From the NCBI GenBank assembly GCA_963842155.1, contig CAWJFP010000004.1, positions 1 to 64,000 of the forward strand: 64,000 bases of DNA, in the 5' to 3' direction. Of this stretch, positions 8,773-17,594 are shown one piece after another (positions within the stretch are counted from its first letter, which is position 1; every line of letters begins with the position of its first letter). Origin of the DNA: CAWJFP01 sp963842155 (GTDB lineage: Bacteria; Pseudomonadota; Alphaproteobacteria; JACZXZ01). The position numbers were made by a program, and so were the translations under genes. The notes under the pieces were generated by a model, which ran no database searches, was not told the origin of the DNA, and was given only the letters and a program-made list of their open reading frames with translations.

Positions 8773-9690
8773 ATGGGCGGAAGACATCCCCAACGCCGAA
8801 GCGCGCCGAGCCCGGCCGGCGGGCTGCTGGCCTTTGCCGGCCCCCGCCGTCCCATCCTGGTCAGCGGCGCCGAGGAGCTGCTGCCCCATATGCCGCGCTA
8901 TCTGCCCGATTGGCCGCGCGACACCGCTGTCCAAGCGCGCGAGCAGCCGAGCGACATCCGCGTGAGCCGCAGGGACGGAGCGCTCCGCATCGAGGAAGGC
9001 AATCCCCCGCGCGCGACGAGCGATTATGCGAGCGCCTCGGACGCGGCGAACGGGCTCACCGGCGCGCTTATCGCGGCCTATGTCGAGCAGGACGCGACGC
9101 TCGCCTGCATCCATGCCGCCGCGGCGGCGATCGGCTCCGGCCTGGTCGCCCTTATCGGCGATACGGAGGCCGGGAAAAGCAGCCTCGCCGTGCAGCTCGT
9201 CCGCGCGGGTTTCCGCTCCTTCGGCGACGACCGCCTGATCCTCCGCCTGGCGCCTGAGGGCGCCGAGCCGGGCGATCTCGGCATCGCCCTCGGCATGCCG
9301 CTCAAGCTTCGCCTGCCGCTCCCGCCCGAGGCCGAGGCCGAGCTCGCGCCGTGGGTTGCGGAGCGCACGGCGGCACGGACGGCCGAGCTGGTGCAGCTCC
9401 GTCTAGCGCCGGCGGAGGCGGCGCCTTTCGGCGCGGTCGCGCCGTTGCGCGCGCTCGTGATCCTCGAGCGCGCCGCCGGGCGGACGGAGAGCCTGGCGCC
9501 GGCCCCGCCCGCGGCGCTGCTGCAGGCCCTTCTCTCGCAAGCCTATGCACCGGGCCTCGAGACGGGGCGCCGCGTCGCGGCCCTTGCCGGCCTCGCCAAA
9601 CGCGTTGCCGGCTTCCGCCTCGGCTTCGCGCGCAGCGATCTCGCGGCGGCGCTGCTTGTCGAGCGGCTCGCCGCGCCGGCGCCGCGATGA
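8773..9690 (+). CDS. HprK-related kinase (HprK-rel-A type)
   Basis: 305 residues with a P-loop GDTEAGKSSLAVQLV at about 137-151 and FRSFGDDRLIL just after, resembling the C-terminal kinase domain of HPr kinase/phosphorylase but without a partner HPr nearby. Such proteins, with a PqqD-like neighbour and a nucleotidyltransferase, define a predicted 'HPr-rel-A' system seen in polysaccharide and exosortase loci. The next gene is PqqD-like and overlaps by four bases (ATGA). The ATG at 8773 lies 11 bases after regA; the in-frame start at 8668 lies inside regA and is rejected. The phosphorylated substrate is unknown. Confidence 0.78.
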   Translation: MGGRHPQRRSAPSPAGGLLAFAGPRRPILVSGAEELLPHMPRYLPDWPRDTAVQAREQPSDIRVSRRDGALRIEEGNPPRATSDYASASDAANGLTGALIAAYVEQDATLACIHAAAAAIGSGLVALIGDTEAGKSSLAVQLVRAGFRSFGDDRLILRLAPEGAEPGDLGIALGMPLKLRLPLPPEAEAELAPWVAERTAARTAELVQLRLAPAEAAPFGAVAPLRALVILERAAGRTESLAPAPPAALLQALLSQAYAPGLETGRRVAALAGLAKRVAGFRLGFARSDLAAALLVERLAAPAPR

Positions 9691-9956
9691 CCCGCCTCAA
9701 GCGCAATCCACGCGTGAGCGAGACCGCGCTCGGCGAGGAGATCTTCCTCGTCGCCCCGGAGAGCGGCGAGGTTTTCTACCTCGACGAGGTGACGAGCGGG
9801 CTATGGCGCCTGCTGGCGGAGCCGCGCACGGTGGCCGATTGCCAGGCGACCTATCGCGAGGCTTTTCCCGATCAGCCGGCGGAACGGATCGAGCGCGACG
9901 TGGAGGCCGCCGTCGCCGAGCTCGAGCGGCGCAAGCTGATCCTGCCCGAGGTTTGA
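9687..9956 (+). CDS. PqqD-like protein of the HPr-rel-A type
   Basis: 89 residues starting MTRLKRNPRVSETALGEEIF, then APESGEVFYLDEVTSGLWRL, VADCQATY and ERDVEAAVAELERRKLI. This is the winged-helix PqqD fold used in RiPP pathways as the peptide-recognition element. It is not part of a PQQ cluster: no pqqA, B, C or E genes are near. It is coupled to the HprK-like kinase. By analogy it could present a peptide or protein to that kinase, which is inference. The nearest small-peptide candidate in the locus is at 40976. Confidence 0.8.
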   Translation: MTRLKRNPRVSETALGEEIFLVAPESGEVFYLDEVTSGLWRLLAEPRTVADCQATYREAFPDQPAERIERDVEAAVAELERRKLILPEV

Positions 9957-10338
9957 TCGGCGCCATTAACCAAACCGGCAAGCAAGCCGGGCGGCTGCCT
10001 TTGCCTGCCTGCGTTTTGCGAAGCTTAAGGCGCTTCGCCTTGCAATTTGCGACGGAAAGCCGCCTTTGGGGCCGCTACCGGTCCGGGCATGGTTAACGAA
10101 ATCCGCTTCCCCGGCGGGAGCAGGCCGGCAGCCGGCCCGAAGGCCCCTCGGCATATGGCCCGCGCTTTGCGAGAGGGCAGCGGGACCATAGCCCGGCATG
10201 AGGCCGGACTGGCCCGCACCCGAGGCCGGTTCCGGCAGGACATGCTTGCCACTATTCGGGTGGAATGTTTAAGCTGACGGCCGGAATGGGCGCGAAATTT
10301 GCAGGTTAGCGCCGCAGGGGCCATAAAAAGGTACGACG
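9957..10338. other. Intergenic region with one sigma54-like element
   Basis: 382 bases between the PqqD-like gene and the secreted-protein gene. No open frame with a recognisable product and no RNA structure I can support. The only clear signal is the -24/-12 element at 10288-10302. Several TTAA and GTTAA patches lie before it, but I cannot assign them. Confidence 0.5.
10288..10302 (+). promoter_or_regulatory. Sigma54-type -24/-12 promoter element
   Basis: GGGCGCGAAATTTGC has GG and GC separated by exactly ten bases and the TTGC half intact; the -24 half differs from TGGCACG at two positions. The start codon at 10339 is 37 bases downstream, a normal 5' leader. It resembles the better matches at 14276, 24191 and 40886. 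Confidence 0.5.
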
Positions 10339-12027
10339 ATGAACAAGTTTCGCGCATCAAATCTCCTGACTTTCTGCCTTGCCTTCGCGCTCGCCTTGGG
10401 CGGTGCCACGATGGCCAGGGCGCAGCAAGCGACGACGGCGAAGCCTGCTGGCGCGCCTGGCGCTCCCGGCTCGGCCGGCGCGGGGATCACCTCCGCCGAG
10501 GAGGCGGAGATCCAGGCCACGATGCCGGGCATCTCCAACGACCTCATCAAGGCCGTCATCGCCGGGACCCCCTCCGACATGGAGCAGGTCACCGCCTACA
10601 TCACCGGCGGGACGCCCGACAGCCACGGCATCCTGATCCGCTCGCTGGCGCTGGTGCGCGCCGTTGGCGCGACTCCGGCCGGCAATGACGAGCAGGTGCT
10701 GCTCGGCGTCGGCCTGCGCCTCGCCCGCCTGGCGCAAGCCTATGTCGAAACCCATTCCATCGTCCGCGTCACCGTGGATCGCACCTATCGCCCGACCGCC
10801 AATGCCAAGGCCTTCAAGTTCGGCGCCGCGGGCAGCGAGCCCCCGCCCGGATTCGAGCTCGTATCGCCCGGCGACAAGCGCCTCGAAGGCCTCAACGTTA
10901 CTGCCTTCCACGGCCCGACCACCGATGCCGTCACCGGCAACGGCCTGACCGGCGTGCGTTGCTTCTCGACCGCGCTGCAGAGCGGAAAATATCGCGTCAT
11001 GCTGCTGACGGCCGATCTGGGGCGGCCCCGTCAAGAGCCCTTCCCCCTCGGTCAAATGCTGACCGTCAACGGCAAGGCCAGCAAGATCGTCAATTCCGAT
11101 CCGAGCAAGTGGCTGACCTGGGCCTATCTCACCAACCGCAAGGGCGAGGGCGTGCCTGCGGGCGCACGGCAGACCAGCATGCTCGATCCCAATGACGGCG
11201 TGGTGACCCATCAGGCCCTGCCGGGCGCGCCGACGCGGCCTGGCGCGGCTCCCGCGCAGCCGAGCACCAAGCTGGTGCCGAGAATTCCCGCGGTCGATGT
11301 GGCCAGCACGTCGGGCGGCGTCTTCGTGACCGACGCCAACCTCGTTAGCGGCCCGATGAAGATCTGCTTCGATCCGCCGCAGAGCACCGTGCTGGTCGCC
11401 GCCATCTTCGAGGCGCCCGCGGGAGCCAAGCTCGCCGGCGGCGGCACCAATCTTGCCCGCCTCGAGAGCCCGGCCGAGTTTCCGACCAGCCAGGCCCCCG
11501 CGCGCGGCAAGCCGTGGCGCTATATGCATCGCGACGGCTATACCGGCGGCGAGGAGACGGCTTGCAAGCTGCTCAGCCTGACCAAGGCGCAGTGCGATCA
11601 ATATAACAGCATGGTCGCAGCGGGCGCATGCTCGGTCCAGCTGATGCCCAACGGCGTCGTGTTGACCGCCATGGCCTACACCAGATCCTCGACGCACGAG
11701 AGCTATGCCGAGCATAATGTGCTCGTCGACCTGAAGAACCCGCTCTCGCGCGAAGTCGTGTTGTGCAAGCTCGCGCCGGGCTTCTATGTCGGCCGGGCCT
11801 TCGGCTGCAACAACCCGGTTCGCATCGAGGGCGCGGACGTCTCGCGGCCGGCCATGCTGCCGCCGGTCGGCCCCAACATGCTCGTCATGGCCAGCGCCGC
11901 CGACCTCGGGCAGCGCATCGCCCGCGAGGCCGAGGGCTTGCCCTTCGGCGGGAAAGCGCCCGGCGGCCCCGGCGGCGATCCCGGTGTGACTATCCCGCCA
12001 CACTCCTTCGATGTCAGTCCCGGATGA
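10339..12027 (+). CDS. Secreted protein of unknown function in the polysaccharide locus
   Basis: 562 residues with a clear signal peptide (LTFCLAFALALGG, cut near ARAQQA at about 28-30). The mature part has no motif I recognise. It has an A/G/P-rich N-terminal stretch, a helical segment (about 50-135), a long beta-rich region with scattered cysteines (for example RCFSTAL, KICFDPPQ, TACKLLSLTKAQC, GACSVQL, VVLCKLAPG, FGCNNP), and a G/P-rich tail. The cysteines suggest periplasmic disulphides. It is preceded by a sigma54-type element and followed by the BBP2 barrel and Wza, so a part in export or assembly at the outer membrane is inferred from position only. Confidence 0.6.
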   Translation: MNKFRASNLLTFCLAFALALGGATMARAQQATTAKPAGAPGAPGSAGAGITSAEEAEIQATMPGISNDLIKAVIAGTPSDMEQVTAYITGGTPDSHGILIRSLALVRAVGATPAGNDEQVLLGVGLRLARLAQAYVETHSIVRVTVDRTYRPTANAKAFKFGAAGSEPPPGFELVSPGDKRLEGLNVTAFHGPTTDAVTGNGLTGVRCFSTALQSGKYRVMLLTADLGRPRQEPFPLGQMLTVNGKASKIVNSDPSKWLTWAYLTNRKGEGVPAGARQTSMLDPNDGVVTHQALPGAPTRPGAAPAQPSTKLVPRIPAVDVASTSGGVFVTDANLVSGPMKICFDPPQSTVLVAAIFEAPAGAKLAGGGTNLARLESPAEFPTSQAPARGKPWRYMHRDGYTGGEETACKLLSLTKAQCDQYNSMVAAGACSVQLMPNGVVLTAMAYTRSSTHESYAEHNVLVDLKNPLSREVVLCKLAPGFYVGRAFGCNNPVRIEGADVSRPAMLPPVGPNMLVMASAADLGQRIAREAEGLPFGGKAPGGPGGDPGVTIPPHSFDVSPG

Positions 12028-12144
12028 GCGTCAGCCCCGTATAATTCTCGCGAGTGTTCCGGTATAGTACGAGGCGATGCGGGCTAAGCATCCGGAACAT
12101 TAGTAAGAGACTCGGTACTGGGGTGGCGACATGCGGGTAGGCAC

Positions 12145-13491
12145 GTGAGGCGGCTTCGGTTTCCGACTCGCGTTAGCCCGGCGGCGGTCTTCGCGTTGGG
12201 CCTTCTGGTGGGCACGCCTGTCTGGGCACAGAGTTCGGTGACCAGCGGTCCGACAGGCGGCGGCTCGCCGCAGGGCGCGCCGCCGGCTCCGCCGCCGGGT
12301 CAATCGGCACCCGCCAACGGGCCGCCGGTTGGGGTCGCGGACCAGATCCAGCAAGATTTCCAGCCGATGGGGCTCCAGCTCGGCGACATCACCATGCGGC
12401 CGGCGCTGACGGTCGAGGCCCTCTTCGACAGCAACGTCTATCTGACGCGCAAGCCGAGCGCCGACGTCGCCATCATCGAGAAGCCGGCCGTGGTGGTGAC
12501 CCGCAGCGAGGAGGACCTGACCTTGCAGGGCTCCGCCAGCGCCGCGCTCGCGCAATATATGACCACCAACAACGATTATAACGACTTCAACGTCCAGGGC
12601 GCGGCCGGCTACCAGTTCACCGACGATTTCGGCGCCGTCCTGACCTTGCGCCGTGCGCTCATGCATCTCGACCGCAGCTCGATCACCAGCCTGGACCAGT
12701 TCGGGCCGGTCGAGTTCAACCTTACGACCGCGTCGCTGCAGCCCCAATTCAACGCCGATCCCTTCGTCGACGTCTTGAAGCTCGAATGGCGCTATTACGA
12801 TTTCCTGCCGCAGGGACCGTTCAGCGACAAAGACCTGAGCAACAACCAGTTCTACGTCGGCAACCGCTTCGGCTACGAGGTCACCAGTCTATGGACGGCC
12901 TTCATCGAGCCGAGCTTCGAGATCCACCGCTTCATCCAGACCTTCGACCGCAACGGCATCGACCATGACGAGCAGATTTACGGTATCCTCGGCGGATTCA
13001 CCTATACGCTGCCCAACGACATGTATGTCGAACTGGGCGTGGGCTATTTCTGGAACCAGTTCCAAGACACGGCGACCTCGAAGGATTTCGGCGGCGTCTC
13101 GGCGACCGGCACGTTGACCTGGAACATCGATCCGCTGCTGACCTTGAGCGGCACGATCGGTCGTTCGGTGTCTGACGTGATCGACGCAACGACCTTCACG
13201 GGCTCGCTTGCGGGCGCCACCTCGGAGGTGACGACCGCGGCCTCCATCCGCCTCGATTGGCGGGCCCAGCAAAATCTGCTCGCCTTCGTCGGCGGCACCA
13301 TCGCGCATGACGATTTCCCGAGCGCTACGCTCACCTGGAATACGCTCTCGGCCACGGCGGGCGCGCGCTACTACATCAACACCAATTTCTATGCCGGCTT
13401 GCAATATACCTATTCGGTTCGCTTCTCGAGCGACCCCCAGTTCCAGTTCAACGACAACCAGATCTTTCTCAGCCTGACCGGCCAGCTGTAA
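12145..13491 (+). CDS. Outer membrane beta-barrel protein (BBP2 family)
   Basis: 448 residues with a signal peptide (cut after VWAQ at about residue 28) and a P/G-rich linker to about residue 60. A long barrel follows with alternating strands such as RPALTVEALFDSNVYLT, LGVGYFWNQFQD and FYAGLQYTYSVRF, ending in a terminal hydrophobic strand (IFLSLTGQL). This is the pattern of beta-barrel porin family 2, commonly found beside Wza/Wzc in polysaccharide loci and thought to help export. The start is a GTG at 12145; there is no in-frame ATG that keeps the signal peptide. Confidence 0.82.
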   Translation: MRRLRFPTRVSPAAVFALGLLVGTPVWAQSSVTSGPTGGGSPQGAPPAPPPGQSAPANGPPVGVADQIQQDFQPMGLQLGDITMRPALTVEALFDSNVYLTRKPSADVAIIEKPAVVVTRSEEDLTLQGSASAALAQYMTTNNDYNDFNVQGAAGYQFTDDFGAVLTLRRALMHLDRSSITSLDQFGPVEFNLTTASLQPQFNADPFVDVLKLEWRYYDFLPQGPFSDKDLSNNQFYVGNRFGYEVTSLWTAFIEPSFEIHRFIQTFDRNGIDHDEQIYGILGGFTYTLPNDMYVELGVGYFWNQFQDTATSKDFGGVSATGTLTWNIDPLLTLSGTIGRSVSDVIDATTFTGSLAGATSEVTTAASIRLDWRAQQNLLAFVGGTIAHDDFPSATLTWNTLSATAGARYYINTNFYAGLQYTYSVRFSSDPQFQFNDNQIFLSLTGQL

Positions 13492-13508
13492 GGCGCGGCC
13501 GCGGCATC

Positions 13509-14180
13509 GTGAAGCGCCGGCGGTCGAGGATGATGAGAGGTTCGCCGGCTTCCCGTTTCGCGCTCTTCGCACTTCTCGCGGGATCTGGGCTCGCGCTCCT
13601 CGGCTGCGGCTTGTTCGCGAGCGAGGAGGCGCCTCCCGCGAGCCCGCCGCCGCCCGCCGCGGAGGCGCCGGGCGGTGCGCACCCCCCAACCCCCGGCGGA
13701 CCGAGCGCCGCCGCGCTGGCGGCCGAATATCTCCTCGGCACGGGCGACGAGATCCAGGTCACGGTCTATCAGCAGCCCGACCTCACGGGCAAATTCACCG
13801 TCGACGGCAACGGCAATCTCTCGCTGCCCCTCATCGGCGCCGTCAAGGCTTCGGGCCGCCCGGTGGCGCTGGTCCAGGCGGAAATCACCGATAAGCTCAA
13901 CGCCGGCTATCTCGTCAATCCCAAGGTCAGCCTCCAGGTCCTCACCTACCGCCCGTTCTATATTCTCGGCCAGGTCAACAAGCCCGGCAGCTACGCCTAT
14001 GTCGTGGGCCTCACCGTGCGCCAGGCGGTGGCGATCGCCGGCGGCTATACCCCGCGCGCGCAGAAGACGACGGCGAAAATCACCCATCAGGGTCAGGGCA
14101 AGGAGCCGGCCATCGAACATCTGCCGGACGATCCCGTGCTGCCGGGCGACACGATCGAGATAGAACGCCGCTCCTTCTGA
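13509..14180 (+). CDS. Polysaccharide export lipoprotein, Wza-like
   Basis: 223 residues. A lipoprotein signal with lipobox LALLGC lies at about 29-34. After an A/P linker the polysaccharide export domain runs LLGTGDEIQVTVYQQPDLTG, then NLSLPLIGAVKASG. A SLBB-type repeat follows (YILGQVNKPGSYAYVVGLTV, then AVAIAGGYTPRA). It is short like other alphaproteobacterial Wza forms and would form the periplasmic and outer-membrane channel for the Wzc complex. GTG at 13509 or ATG at 13530 and 13533 are all possible starts; it lies 17 bases after the BBP2 gene. Confidence 0.92.
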   Translation: MKRRRSRMMRGSPASRFALFALLAGSGLALLGCGLFASEEAPPASPPPPAAEAPGGAHPPTPGGPSAAALAAEYLLGTGDEIQVTVYQQPDLTGKFTVDGNGNLSLPLIGAVKASGRPVALVQAEITDKLNAGYLVNPKVSLQVLTYRPFYILGQVNKPGSYAYVVGLTVRQAVAIAGGYTPRAQKTTAKITHQGQGKEPAIEHLPDDPVLPGDTIEIERRSF

Positions 14181-14240
14181 GTCGGGAGGGGCGCCACCGC
14201 GCCGCTTCGGGCCCCGGCGCGGGCTCGCGCAGCGCGGCAT

Positions 14241-14257
14241 GTTTACATGTCGTAAAC
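14241..14257. promoter_or_regulatory. Inverted repeat, possible operator
   Basis: GTTTAC-ATGTC-GTAAAC is a perfect 6-bp inverted repeat with a 5-base centre. It ends 19 bases upstream of the sigma54 -24 element. It stands out in very G/C-rich DNA. The binding protein is unknown. Confidence 0.4.
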
Positions 14258-14263
14258 CCTTAG

Positions 14264-14282
14264 CGTGCCATAAATTGGCACG
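14264..14282. promoter_or_regulatory. Inverted repeat overlapping the -24 element
   Basis: CGTGCCA-TAAAT-TGGCACG is a perfect 7-bp inverted repeat with a 5-base centre. Its right arm is the TGGCACG of the sigma54 element, so the palindrome could place a second, divergent -24 half or be a repressor site covering the promoter. Confidence 0.4.
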
Positions 14283-14290
14283 TTGATTGC
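14276..14290 (+). promoter_or_regulatory. Sigma54-type -24/-12 promoter element, near-consensus
   Basis: TGGCACGTTGATTGC fits the TGGCACG-N4-TTGC consensus at every fixed position. It points toward wzc, whose start is 220 bases downstream, so the leader would be long (about 208 bases). This is the strongest promoter match I see in the window. Confidence 0.75.
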
Positions 14291-14510
14291 GGGCGACGAA
14301 TCGCGGGCCGCCGGGGCGCGGCCTCCCGCGGCGCCCGGGTCGTTGCGGCGGAGCGCCTGTGCGGACTAGACTCCGCGCCGCAGCCCTTCGAGCCGACGAC
14401 CCGACCGTAGGCCATTTCGGCGCCCGGTTGGGCCGCCGCGGGGGGCCCGGAGAGCGATAAGAAAGCGAGCTGGGGGTCCGCGACGCGGTGCCTTAATGAG
14501 AGGAGACCCG

Positions 14511-16818
14511 ATGTCCACAGTGACCCGCCTTCCCTTGCCCGGCTCGGAGCCGCCGCATGATGGAGGCATCGTCTTTCCCGGCCTGGCCAATTCGGGCCTC
14601 GATCTGCGCCGGATGCTCAGCATCCTCAAGCGCCGCAAGGTGATGATCTTCGGCATCATGATCCTTTTTACCAGCCTGGCGGCGCTCTACGTCTCCCAGG
14701 TGACGCCGCTCTACCGCGCCGAGGCCAGCCTAGTGGTCGAGAAGAGCCGCCAGCGCATATCGCCGGTCGAATCGGTCGTCCAGGGCATCAGCGACGACTA
14801 CATGACGAGCGAGACCGAGGCTGCCGTGATCGGCTCGCGCGAGCTCGCGGCCAAGGCGGTCGACCGCCTCAACCTCGTCAACAATCCGCTCTACAATCCC
14901 GCGCTGCGGCCGCCGCAGGCAGGCCTTGTGAGCTCGGTCTTCGCGCCCGTCACCGATTTCATCGACAATCGACTGGTCGAGCCGATCAAGAGCATGCTTT
15001 TCGGCCAGCCCGACAAGAACGCCGGACCTGCCGGCGCTACGCCCGACGACCAGCGGCGCGAGCTCGCCCAAGGGGTGATCGAGGCCTTCATGGGTGGCCT
15101 CACGGTCTCGGCCAGCGAGCGCAGCCGCGTCATCACCGTGGACTACACCTCGACCGATCCGCACATGGCGGCGTTGGTCTCCAACACGATGGCGGAACTC
15201 TATATCCTCGATCAGCTTTCGACCAAGGGCGACGCCACCACGCGCGCCTCCTCATGGCTCAAGCAGCGCGTCGACGAAACGGCCCAGCGGGTCAAGGAAG
15301 CCGAGGACAAGCTGGCCGCCTACCGCCAAAAGTCGGGCATCGTCGACGTGGGCGGCTCGACGACCGCCTACCAGCAGCAGCTCTCACGGCTCGACGAACA
15401 GCTCGTGACGGCGCGCAACTCCCTCGCCGAGGCCCAGGCGCGCTACCAGCAGCTCCAGAGCAATATCCAATCGGGCGATCTCGAGACCTCGGCGGCCGTG
15501 CTCGACAGCCCCCTCATCCAGACCCTGCGCTCGCAGGAGGCGGAAGTCGCGCGCAAGCTCTCCGACATGCGCTCGCAATATCGCGAGAGCCATCCGCAGG
15601 TGAAGCTGGCCGAGAACGAGCTTGCCGACCTGAAGTCGAAAATCCAGATCGAGGCGCAGAAGCTTGCGGCGAACCTCTACAACGAGCTCAACATCGCGCG
15701 CGTGCGCGTGCACAATCTCGAGGTCGAGGAGGGCAATCTTCAAGGGCATCTCGAGAAGCAGGGCGCGTCAGAGGTCACCGTCCGCGCCCTCGAAAGCGAG
15801 GTCAAAGCCGACAAACAGCTCTACGAGACGCTGCTCAACCGCCTCAAGGAGACCAACGTCCAGGACGATTCCTCGAGCCAACAGGCCGACGCCAAGATCA
15901 TCTCGCGCGCGACCGCGCCCACGGCGCCCTTCTATCCCAAGTCGCGTCTCATGATCCTGGCCTCGCTCGTGATCTCGGCCGTCCTCGGCATCGGCTTGGC
16001 GCTCGTGCTCGAGCTTCTCGACACGGGTTTCCGCAGCCTGCAGCAGATCGAGCAGGCGACCGGCCTCTCGACGCTGGGGATGGTGCCCGCGCTGAGCGAT
16101 TCCGAGCGCCGCGGCAAGCGTCCGCACGAGATTGCGGTCGACAAGCCGAACTCGGCCTTCGGCGAGGCCATCCGCACGTTGCGCACAGGCTTGCTCCTGA
16201 CCCGCATCGATCATCCGCCGCGCTCGGTGATGATCACCTCCTCGGTGCCTGGCGAGGGCAAGACCTCGATCGCGCTCTCCCTCGCCTGCTCGGCCGCGCG
16301 CTCGGCGCAAAAGGCGATGGTGATCGATTGCGACCTCAGGCATTCCAACTTGCACAACTATCTCGGCCAGCCCAACAAGACCGGCCTCACCGACTATCTC
16401 GCCGGCCAAGCCAGCCTCGAGGACGTCGTCGAGATCGACCCGCGCTCGGGCGTCCATTTCATCACCGCCGGCTCGCGCGCGCCCAATCCGGTCGATCTTC
16501 TGGGCTCGCAGGAGATGAAAAAGCTGATCGCAAGGCTCAGCTCCATCTACGATTTCGTCGTGCTCGAACTCGCCGCCGCTGCTGCCCGTCTCGGACGGCC
16601 TCCTGCTCGTCCGCTCGGTCGACAAGGTGGTCTTCCTGACGCGCTGGGCGAAGACCAAGCGCGAGACGGCGCTCTCCGGCCTCAAGCTACTCCTCGAGGC
16701 CGGCGCCGACTTGGCCGGCATCGTGCTGAGCCAGGTGGACGTGCGGCGCCACGCCATGTACGATTACGGCGATTCGGGCTATTACAGCCCGAGCTACAAG
16801 AACTACTACATCGAATAG
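14511..16818 (+). CDS. Wzc-like polysaccharide co-polymerase and BY-kinase (frameshifted)
   Basis: About 769 residues when repaired. Wzz domain with a first membrane segment (VMIFGIMILFTSLAALYV, about 44-61), a long periplasmic coiled coil (about 240-460), and a second membrane segment (about 480-502). A C-terminal tyrosine-kinase domain has Walker A SSVPGEGKTSIALS, Walker A' VIDCDLRHSNLH and a tyrosine-rich tail ending YSPSYKNYYIE. The frame breaks at 16567-16568, where one extra A turns the Walker B region (expected VVLDSPPLLPVSDG) out of frame; the rest follows to the TAG at 16816-16818. It controls polymer length with Wza. The start with GGAGACCCG upstream is chosen over 14496. Confidence 0.9.
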
Positions 16819-16825
16819 GGCGCCT

Positions 16826-17594
16826 ATTACCGCGAACAAGGCCGAGACGCCGCTTCCGGCGAAGGACAGCGAGCGCGGCGGCAGGAGCGTTCTGCCGCTT
16901 CTCTTCGCGCTCCTCGGCGGCGTCTACCTCATTTATCTCTCGGTCCCGCAGACGATCGGCGGATTCGCGCTGATCGCCGAGGACCACACGCTCATCGACA
17001 CCGAAGGCCGCCCGGGCGCCAACGTGCCGCAGGTGCCGCTCGTCGAGCTCGACCGCTTCGTCGTCCATTGGCAGAAGGCCGCGCCCTGGCTCGACGACGG
17101 CGCGACCTGGTCGGATGCGGGCGATCTCCTGATGCTCGCGGCGCGCGCCACCACGAACGACGCGGCGCAGCGGAAGGAGACGCTGCGCAGCGCGCGCGCC
17201 GCCTTCCGCAACGCCCTCGAACGCGCCCCCGCCAACCCGCGCGCCTGGAGCATGCTGGCCTCGGCCGAATTCGAGCTCGGGGGTGGTGCAAACGAAGTAT
17301 TGCCGCTGCTCGAGATGTCGCTGCAGACGGGCCGGCACGAGACCATCATCGTACTGGCGCGGCTCGACCTCGCCTTCGATTTCTGGGGTGACGTGGATTC
17401 GCAGCTCCGCGCCGAGCTCGACGACCAGATCCGAACTCGCCGCCCGCGTCTCGCCCCTCGGCCTCGCGCGGCTGGCGCGACAGCATTTCATGATCGAGAC
17501 CGTGCGCGACGCGCTCAGCCTCCAGCCCGAGCTGCTCGCCGAGTTCGACCTCGCCTACGGCATGCTGAAAGGCGGCCCCGACCTAGGCCTCTGA
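16826..17594 (+). CDS. Membrane-anchored hypothetical protein with TPR-like part (frameshifted)
   Basis: The product begins near ITANKAETPLPAKDSERGG and has one membrane segment (LPLLFALLGGVYLIYLSV). It continues with a helical part resembling one or two TPR units (RAAFRNALERAPANPRAWSM, then ASAEFELGG). One extra C at 17430-17431 breaks the frame after DDQI; the C-terminal ELAARVSPLGLARLARQ, ending KGGPDLGL, is in the next frame. No ATG, GTG or TTG start is evident at this position, so the 5' end is uncertain (it may start inside wzc). It overlaps the 3' end of the opposite O-antigen ligase gene by 12 bases. Function unknown. Confidence 0.6.

Larger units (their letters stand above)
14181..14510. 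other. Intergenic regulatory region before wzc
   Basis: 330 bases with no gene. It holds two adjacent inverted repeats (14241-14257 and 14264-14282) and a sigma54-type promoter (14276-14290), described separately. The 200 bases from the promoter to the wzc start hold only short G/C-rich frames without similarity. Confidence 0.6.

Noticed and set aside
10357..12003. 548-codon minus-strand frame opposite the secreted-protein gene
   Set aside because: It mirrors the plus gene, lacks domains and has a shadow composition (A/G/R/H-rich); the plus frame has a signal peptide and a promoter element.
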